In this document: in pieces, positions 1 through 7,416 of the stretch
How the letters are laid out: the number at the start of each line of letters is the position of its first letter
How positions within the stretch are numbered: the stretch's first letter is position 1
NCBI GenBank assembly: GCA_902495305.1
Contig: CABUWG010000026.1
Span: 1 to 24,396 of the forward strand
Length of the DNA: 24,396 bases
Direction of reading: 5' to 3'
From: an uncultured Pseudomonadota bacterium
GTDB lineage: Bacteria > Pseudomonadota > Alphaproteobacteria > RF32 > CAG-239
The notes under the pieces: model-generated
Seen by the model: only the letters and a program-made list of their open reading frames with translations
Database searches by the model: none
Told to the model about the DNA's origin: nothing
Program-made: the position numbers and the translations under genes

Positions 1-121
1 TGTAAAGTTTCATATCAGTCCTTTTCCAAAGACTAATTTTGGGGCGAAACATTAGCAATTTTTGCAAAAAAAATTAGCACCTGCCATTAGCAGATGCCAA
101 CTTATTGACTTGTGTTTTGTG

Positions 122-144
122 TAAAAATCTTTGAAAATCAAAGA
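122..144 (-). terminator. Terminator of tRNA-Gln
   Basis: On the minus strand a 7-bp stem TCTTTGA/TCAAAGA (128-134 with 138-144) with a 3-nt loop is followed by five Ts. It lies 14 nt past the tRNA-Gln 3' end, so it most likely ends that transcript. Confidence 0.7.
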
Positions 145-157
145 CTTAAACAAATAA

Positions 158-232
158 TGGCTGGGATGGCTGGATTCGAACCAACGAATGCCGATACCAA
201 AAACCGGTGCCTTACCACTTGGCGACATCCCA
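158..232 (-). tRNA. tRNA-Gln (anticodon TTG), CCA encoded
   Basis: The minus strand folds into a complete cloverleaf. The acceptor stem TGGGATG/CATCCCA (226-232 with 162-168) pairs at all seven positions, the T stem is GTTGG/CCAGC around TTCGAAT, and the anticodon stem CCGGT/ATCGG holds the loop TTTTGGT. Loop positions 3-5 give anticodon TTG, which reads CAA (and CAG by wobble). The 3' CCA is present in the DNA at 158-160. The U1-A72 start of the acceptor stem is characteristic of bacterial tRNA-Gln. No intact neighbouring tRNA is seen. Confidence 0.95.
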
Positions 233-372
233 AAAAGATTGCCGATCTCGTACACGGCCAGCAACCCGATAACACTAAATAATGCAGGCAAGCGTTATTC
301 AGAAATATATCTGCCCTATAAATACGGTAAATTTTTTCTGATTGCAAGTCTTTTTTCACAATAAATGCAATT

Positions 373-1239
373 TTATTTGCTTTTTTTCATGGGAAGAATT
401 TTCTTTTTTTCTTCCTTGGCTTTCAAAACTTCCAAATCACGCTCTTTGGCCATCTTATCCAAAACGGTTTTAATGACCTTGTCCAAATCTTTTCCCTCGC
501 GATAATCTGCCGGCAGAGCAAAATTAACGCGCCCGTCCCGCAACAGGGCAATGGCTTTTTTCTTGCTCTTACTTTTCGGCGGATAAACGGCAATAGCAAT
601 GCCGTTCCGTTCTTTTGTCAGCTTCATGGACGGAATATCAGTCATTCCGTCACCGAAATAAATCATTCTCCGAAACGGAATAGGGCGTTCTTCGTCCGGC
701 ATATATTCGTTAACCGCCTTGTCCTCAAGCTTGCCCAGCCCTTTGTTAATCTTGGAAAGGTACTGCGTCTTTGTAGAATAGTTTACGACGCGGGCCGGCC
801 AGACCGGATGTCCGTCTTCATCAAAAGCAAAGGAGCAGCCGAAAATGTTTTTAAAGTATTTTTGAATTTTTGAACCGGCAATAATTTCTTCATAACCGGC
901 AGAAATAATATAATGTTCAACTTCCAGATCAAGCGTACGGCCATATTCGTTAATCCGCTCAAACCATTCTTCAACACCTTCAAAATATTCAATATTTTTT
1001 CCGGTTTGGCAAAAATTTTCTTTGGTCAGATTGATTCCCTTTTCCCGAGCCATTTTTACAAAATAGTACATTGAGCCGGTAACCTGATCGGCACAGTTAT
1101 CAATTGACCACTGGTTTGCATGGCGCCAAAAGGTCTTGGGTTTCATCCCAAACTCCGGAATCAGTGCAAAATTCTGCATGTCCGTCGTGCTCAGCGTTCC
1201 GTCAAAGTCATAAATCAATGCTACTTTAGTTTTTGCCAT
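373..1239 (-). CDS. HAD-superfamily phosphatase (phosphoserine-phosphatase-like)
   Basis: A 288-aa soluble protein with all haloacid dehalogenase motifs. Motif I is DFDGT at residues 11-15, where the first Asp should be the nucleophile and the second the acid/base. Motif II is Ser113 in IISAG, motif III is probably Lys157, and motif IV is GDGMTD at 196-201, which binds Mg2+. The inserted cap at about 20-100 is helical, as in the phosphoserine phosphatase-like subfamily I. The C-terminal 30 residues are very Lys-rich and probably disordered. The substrate cannot be told from sequence; SerB itself is only one possibility, because flanking genes are unrelated to serine synthesis. It is divergent from glyS across 90 bp, so the two may share a control region. 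No strong terminator is visible after the stop. Confidence 0.85.
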   Translation of the reverse strand: MAKTKVALIYDFDGTLSTTDMQNFALIPEFGMKPKTFWRHANQWSIDNCADQVTGSMYYFVKMAREKGINLTKENFCQTGKNIEYFEGVEEWFERINEYGRTLDLEVEHYIISAGYEEIIAGSKIQKYFKNIFGCSFAFDEDGHPVWPARVVNYSTKTQYLSKINKGLGKLEDKAVNEYMPDEERPIPFRRMIYFGDGMTDIPSMKLTKERNGIAIAVYPPKSKSKKKAIALLRDGRVNFALPADYREGKDLDKVIKTVLDKMAKERDLEVLKAKEEKKKILPMKKSK

Positions 1240-1329
1240 AATTTTTAATTATCTCCACTTGCTTTAAATCTAAAAACATTATAAAAGTAATACGTTAAAA
1301 TTTAATTATGAGTTAAAGAGGAAAATAAA

Positions 1330-2694
1330 ATGGTAGCAAAAACGATGGACCAGTTGGTCTCACTTTGTAAACGTCGCGGCTTTATCTTTCAGAATGCAGA
1401 TATTTATGGCGGTATGCAGGGTGTGTATGATTACGGTCCTCTGGGAGTTGAGCTGAAAAACAACCTCAAACAGGCCTGGTGGCGTTCAATGGTTTATGAA
1501 CGTGATGACATCGAAGGACTGGACGCTGCTATTTTGACCAATCGTAAAGTTTTGAAATACTCCGGACATGAAGATACATTTTCCGATCCGATGGTTGATT
1601 GCAAAAAGTGCAAAGGCCGCTTCCGTGCAGACCATATTGACGGCAAATGCCCAAACTGCGGCTCCACCGACTTAACGGAGCCCCGCCCGTTTAACCTGAT
1701 GTTCAAAACCATGACCGGACCGGTCGAGAGCGCGGATAATCTTGCTTATCTACGTCCGGAAACCGCACAGGCCATTTTTACGCAGTTCAAAAACGTGGTC
1801 GATTCAACATCACGCAAACTGCCGTTCGGTATTGCCCAAATCGGAAAATCTTTCCGCAATGAGATTACGCCGCGTAACTTTATTTTTCGTGTGCGGGAAT
1901 TTGAGCAGGCAGAACTGGAGTTCTTTGTCATGCCGGGAGAAGATGAAAAATGGCATGAAATCTGGAAGGAAGCCCGTATAAAATGGTGGGAAGAACAGGG
2001 GCTGAAACGTGAAAACCTGAATATTTATACCACCCCGAAAGATGATCTGGCCCACTATGCCAAAGCTTGTTACGATATTGAATATCAGTTCCCGCACGGG
2101 ATGGAAGAGCTGGAAGGCATTGCCAACCGTCGGGACTATGACCTTGGCAACCATACCAAAGGACAGGAAGAGTTCAAGCTTGAGGCTCATGTCCATGAAA
2201 ACAAGGAGTCAACAACCAAATTGTGCATTCGTGATGATGACAGCAATTCATGGATTATTCCGTATGTTATCGAGCCGTCAATGGGGGTAGACCGTGGTGT
2301 CCTGGCCTTGTTGACCGAGGCTTATGAGGAAGAAGATCTGGGCGAAGGAAACTCCCGCATTGTCTTAAAGCTCAAAAAACATCTGGCGCCGATAAAAGTT
2401 GCCGTTATCCCGCTGAAAAAGAACAATGAACAGATTATGGCCAAATGCCATGAAATCAAACAGAATTTGTTAAAACTGGGTATCGGCCGCGTTGCGCTGG
2501 AAAACACCGGCAACATCGGCAAGGCATATCGCCGTCATGATGAAGTCGGTACGCCTCTGTGCATTACGGTAGACTTTGAAACCATTGAACAGCAGCCGGA
2601 AAGCGTCACAATCCGCGACCGCGACACAATGGAACAACACCGTGTCAATGTGGCAGATTTGCCCAATTATCTGCGTGATTATTTCGCAAGATAA
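1330..2694 (+). CDS. glyS: Glycine--tRNA ligase, single-chain alpha2 type
   Basis: Cytosolic class II aminoacyl-tRNA synthetase of 454 aa that charges tRNA-Gly. The N terminus has the family signature GFIFQNADIYGG (17-28). A zinc-knuckle-like set C91-x2-C94 and C107-x2-C110 follows motif 1. LRPETAQAIF (141-150), motif 2 FRNE (175-178) and motif 3 GVDR (319-322) form the active site, and residues from about 360 form the anticodon-binding domain. The length fits the homodimeric bacterial enzymes. The start is preceded by AAAGAGG at 1315-1321. A strong terminator follows the stop. Most Alphaproteobacteria instead use the two-gene glyQ/glyS (alpha2beta2) enzyme, so this type is unexpected here (see findings). 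Confidence 0.95.
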   Translation: MVAKTMDQLVSLCKRRGFIFQNADIYGGMQGVYDYGPLGVELKNNLKQAWWRSMVYERDDIEGLDAAILTNRKVLKYSGHEDTFSDPMVDCKKCKGRFRADHIDGKCPNCGSTDLTEPRPFNLMFKTMTGPVESADNLAYLRPETAQAIFTQFKNVVDSTSRKLPFGIAQIGKSFRNEITPRNFIFRVREFEQAELEFFVMPGEDEKWHEIWKEARIKWWEEQGLKRENLNIYTTPKDDLAHYAKACYDIEYQFPHGMEELEGIANRRDYDLGNHTKGQEEFKLEAHVHENKESTTKLCIRDDDSNSWIIPYVIEPSMGVDRGVLALLTEAYEEEDLGEGNSRIVLKLKKHLAPIKVAVIPLKKNNEQIMAKCHEIKQNLLKLGIGRVALENTGNIGKAYRRHDEVGTPLCITVDFETIEQQPESVTIRDRDTMEQHRVNVADLPNYLRDYFAR

Positions 2695-2715
2695 TAAATA
2701 TCAGTAATGAACAAG

Positions 2716-2750
2716 AAAAGCGGAGAAATAAATCTCCGCTTTTTTGTTTT
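2716..2750 (+). terminator. Terminator of glyS
   Basis: An 11-bp perfect stem AAAAGCGGAGA/TCTCCGCTTTT (2716-2726 with 2733-2743) with a 6-nt loop runs into a T-rich tract 21 nt after the glyS stop. It is a textbook rho-independent terminator. The 2751-2956 stretch that follows has no supportable gene. Confidence 0.9.
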
Positions 2751-2956
2751 AGTCTCTCTGCCAGAGCTTTCTTTTTTATGTTCAAAGATATCCCCTGCAT
2801 TTAGAAGTTGATTCTTTAAATATTTTTGACTGTACTGCTTTTGCGGATTATTTCGAATATTGTTAAATCTATGGGAATTTGCATCCTCGAGAGATACGGA
2901 TGAATTCAACCATTTTCTTCCAAGTAAACTCGGGGTTTTCTGTAGGCATATAAAGA

Positions 2957-2979
2957 AAAACCGCCCTTTCGGACGGTTT
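2957..2979 (-). terminator. Terminator of the APH-like gene
   Basis: The stem AAACCGCCC/GGACGGTTT with a single mismatch and a short TTTC loop is followed on the minus strand by TTTTTC. It lies about 45 nt past the stop of the phosphotransferase gene, which it probably ends. Confidence 0.7.
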
Positions 2980-2989
2980 AATCTTACAT

Positions 2990-3014
2990 GACAGAGGCGG
3001 CAGGAGGGGGCGAC
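2990..3014. repeat. G-rich flanking motif, left copy
   Basis: The stretch GACAGAGG-(8 nt)-GGGGG-C-GAC sits between the stop of the APH-like gene and its terminator. A second, shorter version (GACAGAGG followed by GGGGGGACAAC) lies at 4222-4240 in the same orientation and at the same distance, about 10 nt, from another terminator hairpin. The two copies bracket the AT-rich island. The function is unknown. Confidence 0.4.
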
Positions 3015-3022
3015 CTAAAATC

Positions 3023-3928
3023 CTATTCCATTCTAATTCTGAGCTGTTCTTTCAATTGCTTAAAAGTTATATCTGTCCTATATTTATTATGAAAGACCAG
3101 CCAAGAATGTAAGGAATATTCCCAAGCTCTATTAGCGTCAATCACAACTCCTGATAATTTATCATAATGTTTCACAATTTCAGAAAGTGTTTCTAGATTG
3201 TAGTTTAATCCGATTTGGCTAAAATCATGATAAACATCTCCTATTGCACAATCCCCAAAGTCATAAATACCATTAAGCTTTTTCTCAGAAAAATCAAATG
3301 CCAAGTTTTTTGCCATAATGTCAAAATGAGAGAATTTGATTATCTCATTATCATTTTTCAAAACAAACTTATCATAAAAATTGCTTATAAATGTTTTCTC
3401 ATTTTTATTTAGCCTGTCATCGGACAACATATATTCTAAGACTTCTCTTGGCTTCTTTGCCCTTTCTAACCTATCCCATCTGGGAATATCAATTTTTTTA
3501 GATATTTCTTCTGTAACTGAATTAAGTTCATAAACAAAATTAGCTATATCAAAGAAAAATTTATTTTTCTCGCTTGAGGAGAGAACAGACAAATCGTTCT
3601 GAGTAATATTATCGCCATGCACTTTTTTATGAATTGTGTAAAAATATCCGTCTTGATAAACTTCAGTCTTTGGAATATCCAAAGTAATTTTACCATCTAG
3701 GAATTCCAATATTTTATTTTCTCTTATCAACTTATCCAAGCTTTTAACATTTCTCGGAAATCTTACAATAAAATCATCATTTATCTCATAAGCATAACTG
3801 TTATATGCATCATTAAACTTAGGCTTTATAGATCTTACTTTATGCATTTTTGATATTATATCAGACACAAAACCAGTATTTCTGGCTTGTTCATCCCCTA
3901 AAATCTTAATATTTATTTCTTCACGCAT
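3023..3928 (-). CDS. Aminoglycoside phosphotransferase, APH(2'')-like
   Basis: A 301-aa protein of the APH/choline-kinase fold that should transfer phosphate from a nucleoside triphosphate to a hydroxyl, plausibly of an aminoglycoside. The catalytic loop is H201-x-D203-x4-N208 (SHFDIMAKNLAFD) with D203 as base. The metal-binding DFGD is at 223-226, and Ala/Val/Arg residues near 46-57 form the nucleotide-binding N-lobe. The length and layout match APH(2'') enzymes (about 300 aa). I chose the ATG at 3928 over the in-frame ATG at 4039, because a TTTACA-17-TACAAT promoter lies between them and a GGCGG-like SD precedes 3928. The base composition is far more AT-rich than its neighbours, with many AAA, AAT and ATA codons, suggesting recent transfer. 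Resistance activity is inferred; another kinase substrate is possible. Confidence 0.8.
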   Translation of the reverse strand: MREEINIKILGDEQARNTGFVSDIISKMHKVRSIKPKFNDAYNSYAYEINDDFIVRFPRNVKSLDKLIRENKILEFLDGKITLDIPKTEVYQDGYFYTIHKKVHGDNITQNDLSVLSSSEKNKFFFDIANFVYELNSVTEEISKKIDIPRWDRLERAKKPREVLEYMLSDDRLNKNEKTFISNFYDKFVLKNDNEIIKFSHFDIMAKNLAFDFSEKKLNGIYDFGDCAIGDVYHDFSQIGLNYNLETLSEIVKHYDKLSGVVIDANRAWEYSLHSWLVFHNKYRTDITFKQLKEQLRIRME

Positions 3929-3977
3929 TTCTTGTCCGCCTACCCTGTAACTAAAGCATATCAACAAATAAAAATAC

Positions 3978-4006
3978 ATTGTAAATGAAAAATACTTTAT
4001 TGTAAA
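3978..4006 (-). promoter_or_regulatory. Sigma70-type promoter of the APH-like gene
   Basis: On the minus strand -35 TTTACA (4001-4006) and -10 TACAAT (3978-3983) are separated by exactly 17 nt. Transcription would start near 3971, leaving a 43-nt leader before the ATG at 3928. Each hexamer matches consensus at 5 of 6 positions. Confidence 0.6.
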
Positions 4007-4109
4007 ACAAAAAAACTCCCGAAACCTGACAAGGTTCATACAGCTTAACTACTTATAAAATAAAGAAACTTGAAAATAAAAATCCGTGTAACTACACCAA
4101 ACATCTCTT

Positions 4110-4143
4110 AGCTTTGCTGGGGAGAAACGACCGCAGCAAAGCT
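4110..4143. repeat. Inverted repeat AGCTTTGCTG / CAGCAAAGCT
   Basis: Perfect 10-nt arms (4110-4119 and 4134-4143) enclose a 14-nt loop containing GGGGAGAAACGACC. No T tract follows, so it does not look like a terminator. It could be an operator or an RNA hairpin. It lies in the gene-free 3929-4398 stretch, which otherwise holds the APH promoter, one terminator and short palindromes. Confidence 0.45.
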
Positions 4144-4190
4144 TAGTTGTTCGCGCAAGTAGAAGGCTTCAACTTTCGTAGCGGCGCAAA

Positions 4191-4216
4191 AAAGACGCTT
4201 TTCAGCGTCTTTGTTT
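4191..4216. terminator. Bidirectional terminator downstream of the porin
   Basis: The 8-bp stem AAAGACGC/GCGTCTTT (4191-4198 with 4205-4212) with a 6-nt loop has A- and T-rich flanks on both sides. On the minus strand six Ts follow. It lies about 190 nt past the porin stop and is the first clear terminator for it. Confidence 0.65.
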
Positions 4217-4221
4217 TGAAG

Positions 4222-4240
4222 GACAGAGGGGGGGGACAAC
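4222..4240. repeat. G-rich flanking motif, right copy
   Basis: GACAGAGG followed by six more Gs and ACAAC resembles the motif at 2990-3014. It has the same orientation and similar spacing to a terminator hairpin. Together they bracket the APH-like island. Confidence 0.4.
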
Positions 4241-4256
4241 TGAATTCTCAGCCGTT

Positions 4257-4384
4257 GGCTGCGGCTTCCCGACGGCAGCACCTGCTGTGCAGGTTCAAAG
4301 CACTTTCTCTATCACGCATTCCGCCATAGCAACGCAATCCTCTGGGCAGGGAAGTGACAACCGATGGCTGTCGGCCTCCCGACC
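4257..4384. repeat. Two copies of a GGCTG-CGGC-TCCCG repeat
   Basis: GGCTGCGGCTTCCCGACGG at 4257-4275 and GGCTGTCGGCCTCCCGACC at 4366-4384 are diverged copies of one 19-nt motif. A third copy at 24343-24361 differs from the second at two positions. Between the two lies a perfect small hairpin ACCTGC-TGT-GCAGGT (4280-4294). This looks like a dispersed intergenic repeat family. Confidence 0.45.
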
Positions 4385-4398
4385 GCCCGTCGTACGGG

Positions 4399-5670
4399 TT
4401 AGAAGAAGACGGCGGCACGCAATGAAACAACCGTGTCGTAATCAGACTTGGGGTTGAGTGCCGGCTTGATGTAAAATTGTACATCCGGCGTAATTGTTGC
4501 CCATTTTGAAATACCCCATGCCCAATAGGCTTCCAGTACTGTTTCATTCGGGCGGGCGGAAGCGTCGCCGGCGCCGGTCTTGTCAATCTTATTATAAGCG
4601 GCGGCAAACCCGATCTGATCAAGAGGATTGCGATCCAGCGGATCGTTATATACCGTGCCGAGAACAAAAGAGAGCTCGGCAAAAGCCGTGCTGCCGGACA
4701 CGCCGTTCAAACGGGAGAAAACAGCCCATTTCTCGCCAATATTTTGCGAAGCGTTTAATGACCAGCCGTTTGTCGTCTGAGGCTGCTCTTTTACGGCCGG
4801 CTGATTATAAACCATAACGGAATATTGTCCGCTGCCCAGCCCTTTGATTGTCGGCGTATAAGACAAAGAGGCAAAAGTCGTGTAGTGTTCTTCATTCAAA
4901 TGATTAACCCGTACGCTGATGCCGTCAATATTTGTGGCATCCTGAGCACCGAAAGTCAAAGACCATTCGTCATTTGGCGCAATCTGGGCAAACATGCCGA
5001 CGCCGGACGTGGAGTAGGTCGAGGTGGCGTTTTGCGATAAAGAATAGTTGATAAAGTTAACCTGCTGGTTGGAGTCGTAGGCCGTGCCGTCAAAATTATA
5101 CAACGGAAACTGACCGGCGCCGAGTGTCAGCCAGTTCCATTTTCCGCCCAGCTGATAAGAATAATAGAGTTCGTCAAAAGCGTTTGATGAAGAAGTATAA
5201 TCGTTAATGGCAGAGGCAACGCCGATATTGTTGCCGATTCTTTCGGCGCTGGAACCACCGTAACGGGCAATGTTATAAGCAAAGTTCAATGTTCCGGTTC
5301 CGTATTCGTTTTGAAAAGTCGTCCAGGTAAAAGACGGATAAATTATGGTCTGATAAGCCGTCTTTTTGCCGTTCGGCGCACCGCGCTGAGCCATATAAGA
5401 TATGTCAACCGAGTAGTCAAAACCATAGTCTTTGCTGAGACGGTTTTTAAAATCAGTATACTCCTGCCCCAAATCCGTAAAGTCATGATTCCGGCGAATG
5501 TGTCCGGCCGCAGCACGCTGCTTGGCGGATTTCGGACGATGAACGTTGGTTGCGGCAGAGGTTTTCGTATCAGATGAAACTTCGGCCACGCTGGCTTGAA
5601 CATTTGCTGCCGAAAAAAGCAAAGCACAAGAAAAGACGGACGTCAAATAACCGATTTTACGTGTAAACAT
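4399..5670 (-). CDS. Outer-membrane porin, OprB-like (carbohydrate-selective)
   Basis: A 423-aa protein with a clear Sec signal peptide: basic MFTRK, hydrophobic core to about residue 22, and probable cleavage after VQA at 26. The mature part begins with a Ser/Ala/Lys-rich linker and then a short helix-like segment (DLGQEYTDFKNRL), followed by many alternating beta strands with aromatic girdles (YYSYQLGGKWNWLTLGAGQF). It ends in Phe, the outer-membrane barrel insertion signal. This arrangement resembles OprB/carbohydrate-selective porins, which pass sugars by diffusion. The start at 5670 has AAGGA at a good distance and gives a proper signal peptide; the upstream in-frame start at 5808 would not. 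It is divergent from the 145-aa gene. The sugar specificity is unknown. Confidence 0.8.
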   Translation of the reverse strand: MFTRKIGYLTSVFSCALLFSAANVQASVAEVSSDTKTSAATNVHRPKSAKQRAAAGHIRRNHDFTDLGQEYTDFKNRLSKDYGFDYSVDISYMAQRGAPNGKKTAYQTIIYPSFTWTTFQNEYGTGTLNFAYNIARYGGSSAERIGNNIGVASAINDYTSSSNAFDELYYSYQLGGKWNWLTLGAGQFPLYNFDGTAYDSNQQVNFINYSLSQNATSTYSTSGVGMFAQIAPNDEWSLTFGAQDATNIDGISVRVNHLNEEHYTTFASLSYTPTIKGLGSGQYSVMVYNQPAVKEQPQTTNGWSLNASQNIGEKWAVFSRLNGVSGSTAFAELSFVLGTVYNDPLDRNPLDQIGFAAAYNKIDKTGAGDASARPNETVLEAYWAWGISKWATITPDVQFYIKPALNPKSDYDTVVSLRAAVFF

Positions 5671-5730
5671 TTTTCCAATCCTTATCTGAAGAGTTAAATT
5701 TGAAAAAGTATATATAAGCAAAAAATGATA

Positions 5731-5760
5731 ATTAAAGCCCTGAGAGAAAAATATTGACAA
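5731..5760 (-). promoter_or_regulatory. Candidate porin promoter
   Basis: On the minus strand TTGTCA (5755-5760) and TTTAAT (5731-5736) are 18 nt apart. The -35 shares its bases with the -35 of the divergent promoter, because TTGACAA reads as TTGTCAA on the other strand. Other AT-rich -10 boxes (TATATA) exist closer to the gene. Confidence 0.4.
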
Positions 5761-5781
5761 AACCGGCTCATAAGCTATACT
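5754..5781 (+). promoter_or_regulatory. Sigma70-type promoter of the 145-aa gene
   Basis: Consensus -35 TTGACA (5754-5759) and -10 TATACT (5776-5781) are separated by 16 nt. Transcription would begin about 47 nt before the ATG at 5835. This is one of the best promoters in the window. Confidence 0.65.
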
Positions 5782-5834
5782 TGCCGAACTTACGAGAATT
5801 ATTAACAAAAATTATTAACTAAAAACAAAGTATC

Positions 5835-6272
5835 ATGAAAGAACTTGTTTTATGTGCTGAAACAGCAACCGATATCAAAAGAGAGATGTTAGATTTTATT
5901 GACAGTTTTGGAGTTCCCAAAACAAAAGTCGTTTGCCCGCCGCATTTGGTTTATTTTTATCATGGCAATGAACGCAAAAACGTTTGGGCCATGACCTTAA
6001 AAGACAAAGAACGCCTGTCGTATCATGTTTTTCTCTATATTGACAATGATGTCATGACGCTTGAGGTCGGGTGCTTCCATTTTGTTCAAATCCCTGTCGG
6101 GACGACGCTTCCGAGCGGAGTATCCGGCATGCGGTATAACGAGAACGGAGAACTGGAGCAGGTTTTATATTGCCGCCGCAAAAAGCGTTCTGCCGCCAAG
6201 TCCGAAAAAGACTATTACGGTATGGAGGCAGACAGTGCGGAATATAAAGATAAAGTTGCTGAAACAGCCTGA
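5835..6272 (+). CDS. Conserved-looking unknown protein, 145 aa
   Basis: I do not recognise this protein. It is soluble, with no signal peptide or membrane segment. Residues 1-110 look like a compact alpha/beta fold: a helix around 10-25, then strands such as HLVYFYHG, YHVFLYIDN and VMTLEVGCFHFVQIPVG. The last 35 residues are charged and probably disordered, starting with CRRKKRS. It stands alone between a strong promoter and a strong terminator, and is divergent from the porin with overlapping -35 boxes, so expression of the two may be linked. Its SD is weak, with only AAAG near the ATG. Base composition matches the core genes, so it is probably resident rather than acquired. Confidence 0.75.
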   Translation: MKELVLCAETATDIKREMLDFIDSFGVPKTKVVCPPHLVYFYHGNERKNVWAMTLKDKERLSYHVFLYIDNDVMTLEVGCFHFVQIPVGTTLPSGVSGMRYNENGELEQVLYCRRKKRSAAKSEKDYYGMEADSAEYKDKVAETA

Positions 6273-6287
6273 TTCTTTCAAAAAAAT

Positions 6288-6318
6288 AAAAAGCCTTGGG
6301 ATAAAACCAAGGCTTTTT
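6288..6318. terminator. Bidirectional terminator between convergent genes
   Basis: A perfect 12-bp stem AAAAAGCCTTGG/CCAAGGCTTTTT (6288-6299 with 6307-6318) with a 7-nt loop sits between two convergent stops. It can end both the 145-aa gene and the bamE-like gene. Confidence 0.9.
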
Positions 6319-6320
6319 GC

Positions 6321-6779
6321 TTACATATTATTGCGGTTTCTGGTTGAGAACGGCATATATTGCCCGACTCCGCCAAAATATTTTTCAAAAAATCCAGGTT
6401 CCTGCCCCGGAGTCAACGTCGCATCGCTGCTGACGGCAACTTCCGTGCCTTCTTTTTTATCAAGGCGGTCAATGCTGGCAACCTGATCATATTTGTCAAA
6501 TTTGATGGTCAAAACATCGCGTGAGATTTCAGTCGGCTTAAAAAATGCCACTTGTTTGATTTCGGAAGACATGTAAATCCATGTGTTTTTATCCAGCGAA
6601 ACCACGGAAGACGGCGCGCCGAGCAGGCTTAAGACCTCTTCTTTGCTTTGTCCTTGTTTGAGCTGGGAGATTCGGTCGTTTGTAGGCATATTGCCGTTAT
6701 GCGATACAAACACATCGCTGGAGCAGGAGCACAACATTGCCGCGGTTAATATGCTGAAAAGTATTTTGTTTGTTGACAT
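6321..6779 (-). CDS. bamE: Outer-membrane assembly lipoprotein, BamE/SmpA/OmlA family
   Basis: A 152-aa lipoprotein. The signal MSTNKILFSILTAAML ends in the lipobox L-C-S-C, with Cys19 as the probable lipidated residue. Residues 35-105 form the SmpA/OmlA domain, with the family-typical ISQLKQGQSKEEVLSLLGAP (helix pair after a Leu-x-Gly turn), then strands TWIYMSS and DVLTIKFDKYDQVASI. BamE is an accessory part of the BAM complex that inserts barrels such as the two porins in this window. The gene is divergent from yceD, as in many Alphaproteobacteria, which supports the call. The C-terminal tail (about 106-152) is Pro/Gly-rich and longer than in E. coli BamE. Confidence 0.85.
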   Translation of the reverse strand: MSTNKILFSILTAAMLCSCSSDVFVSHNGNMPTNDRISQLKQGQSKEEVLSLLGAPSSVVSLDKNTWIYMSSEIKQVAFFKPTEISRDVLTIKFDKYDQVASIDRLDKKEGTEVAVSSDATLTPGQEPGFFEKYFGGVGQYMPFSTRNRNNM

Positions 6780-6841
6780 CTGAAAATCCTTGACGTTAAT
6801 ATCACAACAGTTTTTCCATATATAACATAAGGAAACAATTT

Positions 6842-7360
6842 ATGCAAAATCTTTTTTCTTATCCAATAGAAGTAGACGGATTGTCCGCTTCGGTAAAAAA
6901 ATACCTGATAAAAGCCTCTCCTAAAGATTTAGTCTATCTGACGGAGGTTTTAAAGGTTCCGGCGGTAAAATCCTGTTCCGCGGAGATTTTCCTGAAGCAC
7001 AACCACCGTGAACATGCCCTGAATGTCAACGGAACGGTAAAGGCTGAGCTGGAACTGACCAGCGTTGTTAGTTTGGAAAACTTTGACAAGCTTTACGAGG
7101 GCGAATTTTCTTTGCATTATGACACCAAGGCAACATATAAAGACATTCGCGATATGGAACCGGAGTTTGATGATGACGTGCCTGATATTGTTGAAGACGG
7201 CAAAATAGACTTGGGCGATATCGTGATTGAGCAGGTTGCCCTGATGATTGACGACTATCCGCGCAAAGACGGCGAGGTCTTTTCTTTTGAATCCGAGTTT
7301 GATGCAGAAACGACCGAGGCGATGAATCCGTTCAATATTCTAAAAAAATTAAAGAAATAA
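6842..7360 (+). CDS. yceD: YceD family protein (DUF177)
   Basis: A 172-aa soluble acidic protein of the DUF177/YceD family. The family signature lies at about 122-145 (DLGDIVIEQVALMIDDYPR, then a Gly), and strands around 45-75 carry the other conserved part. YceD proteins are linked to 23S rRNA accumulation and are almost always encoded next to rpmF; here rpmF follows after 148 nt. The SD AAGGAA lies just before the ATG. It starts the plsX-fabH-ihfA block and is divergent from the bamE-like gene over 62 nt. The family call is firm; the molecular role is known only indirectly. Confidence 0.9.
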   Translation: MQNLFSYPIEVDGLSASVKKYLIKASPKDLVYLTEVLKVPAVKSCSAEIFLKHNHREHALNVNGTVKAELELTSVVSLENFDKLYEGEFSLHYDTKATYKDIRDMEPEFDDDVPDIVEDGKIDLGDIVIEQVALMIDDYPRKDGEVFSFESEFDAETTEAMNPFNILKKLKK

Positions 7361-7416
7361 CAATTTTGTGCTTGCAAAATGCAAAAATATTGGCTAAAAG
7401 GATTTCAAGAATTTCT

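Noticed and set aside
1810..2196. 128-aa minus-strand ORF inside glyS
   Set aside because: It lies wholly antisense to a firmly identified gene and shows no domain; it is a shadow of glyS codon use.
2679..2949. Minus-strand coding remnant (76-aa ORF from 2909, and a short frame beginning with ATG at 2949)
   Set aside because: The two frames could be joined by a frameshift, but there is no SD, no recognised family, and the ORF runs through the glyS terminator and over the glyS stop. Too weak to call a pseudogene.
3929..4039. N-terminal extension of the APH-like gene to the ATG at 4039
   Set aside because: The best promoter of the gene lies inside this stretch, and the extension is hydrophobic and absent from the family's usual length.
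4248..4682. 144-aa minus-strand ORF overlapping the porin end
   Set aside because: Different frame of the porin plus repeat-rich DNA; its composition is Arg/Pro-rich and shadow-like.
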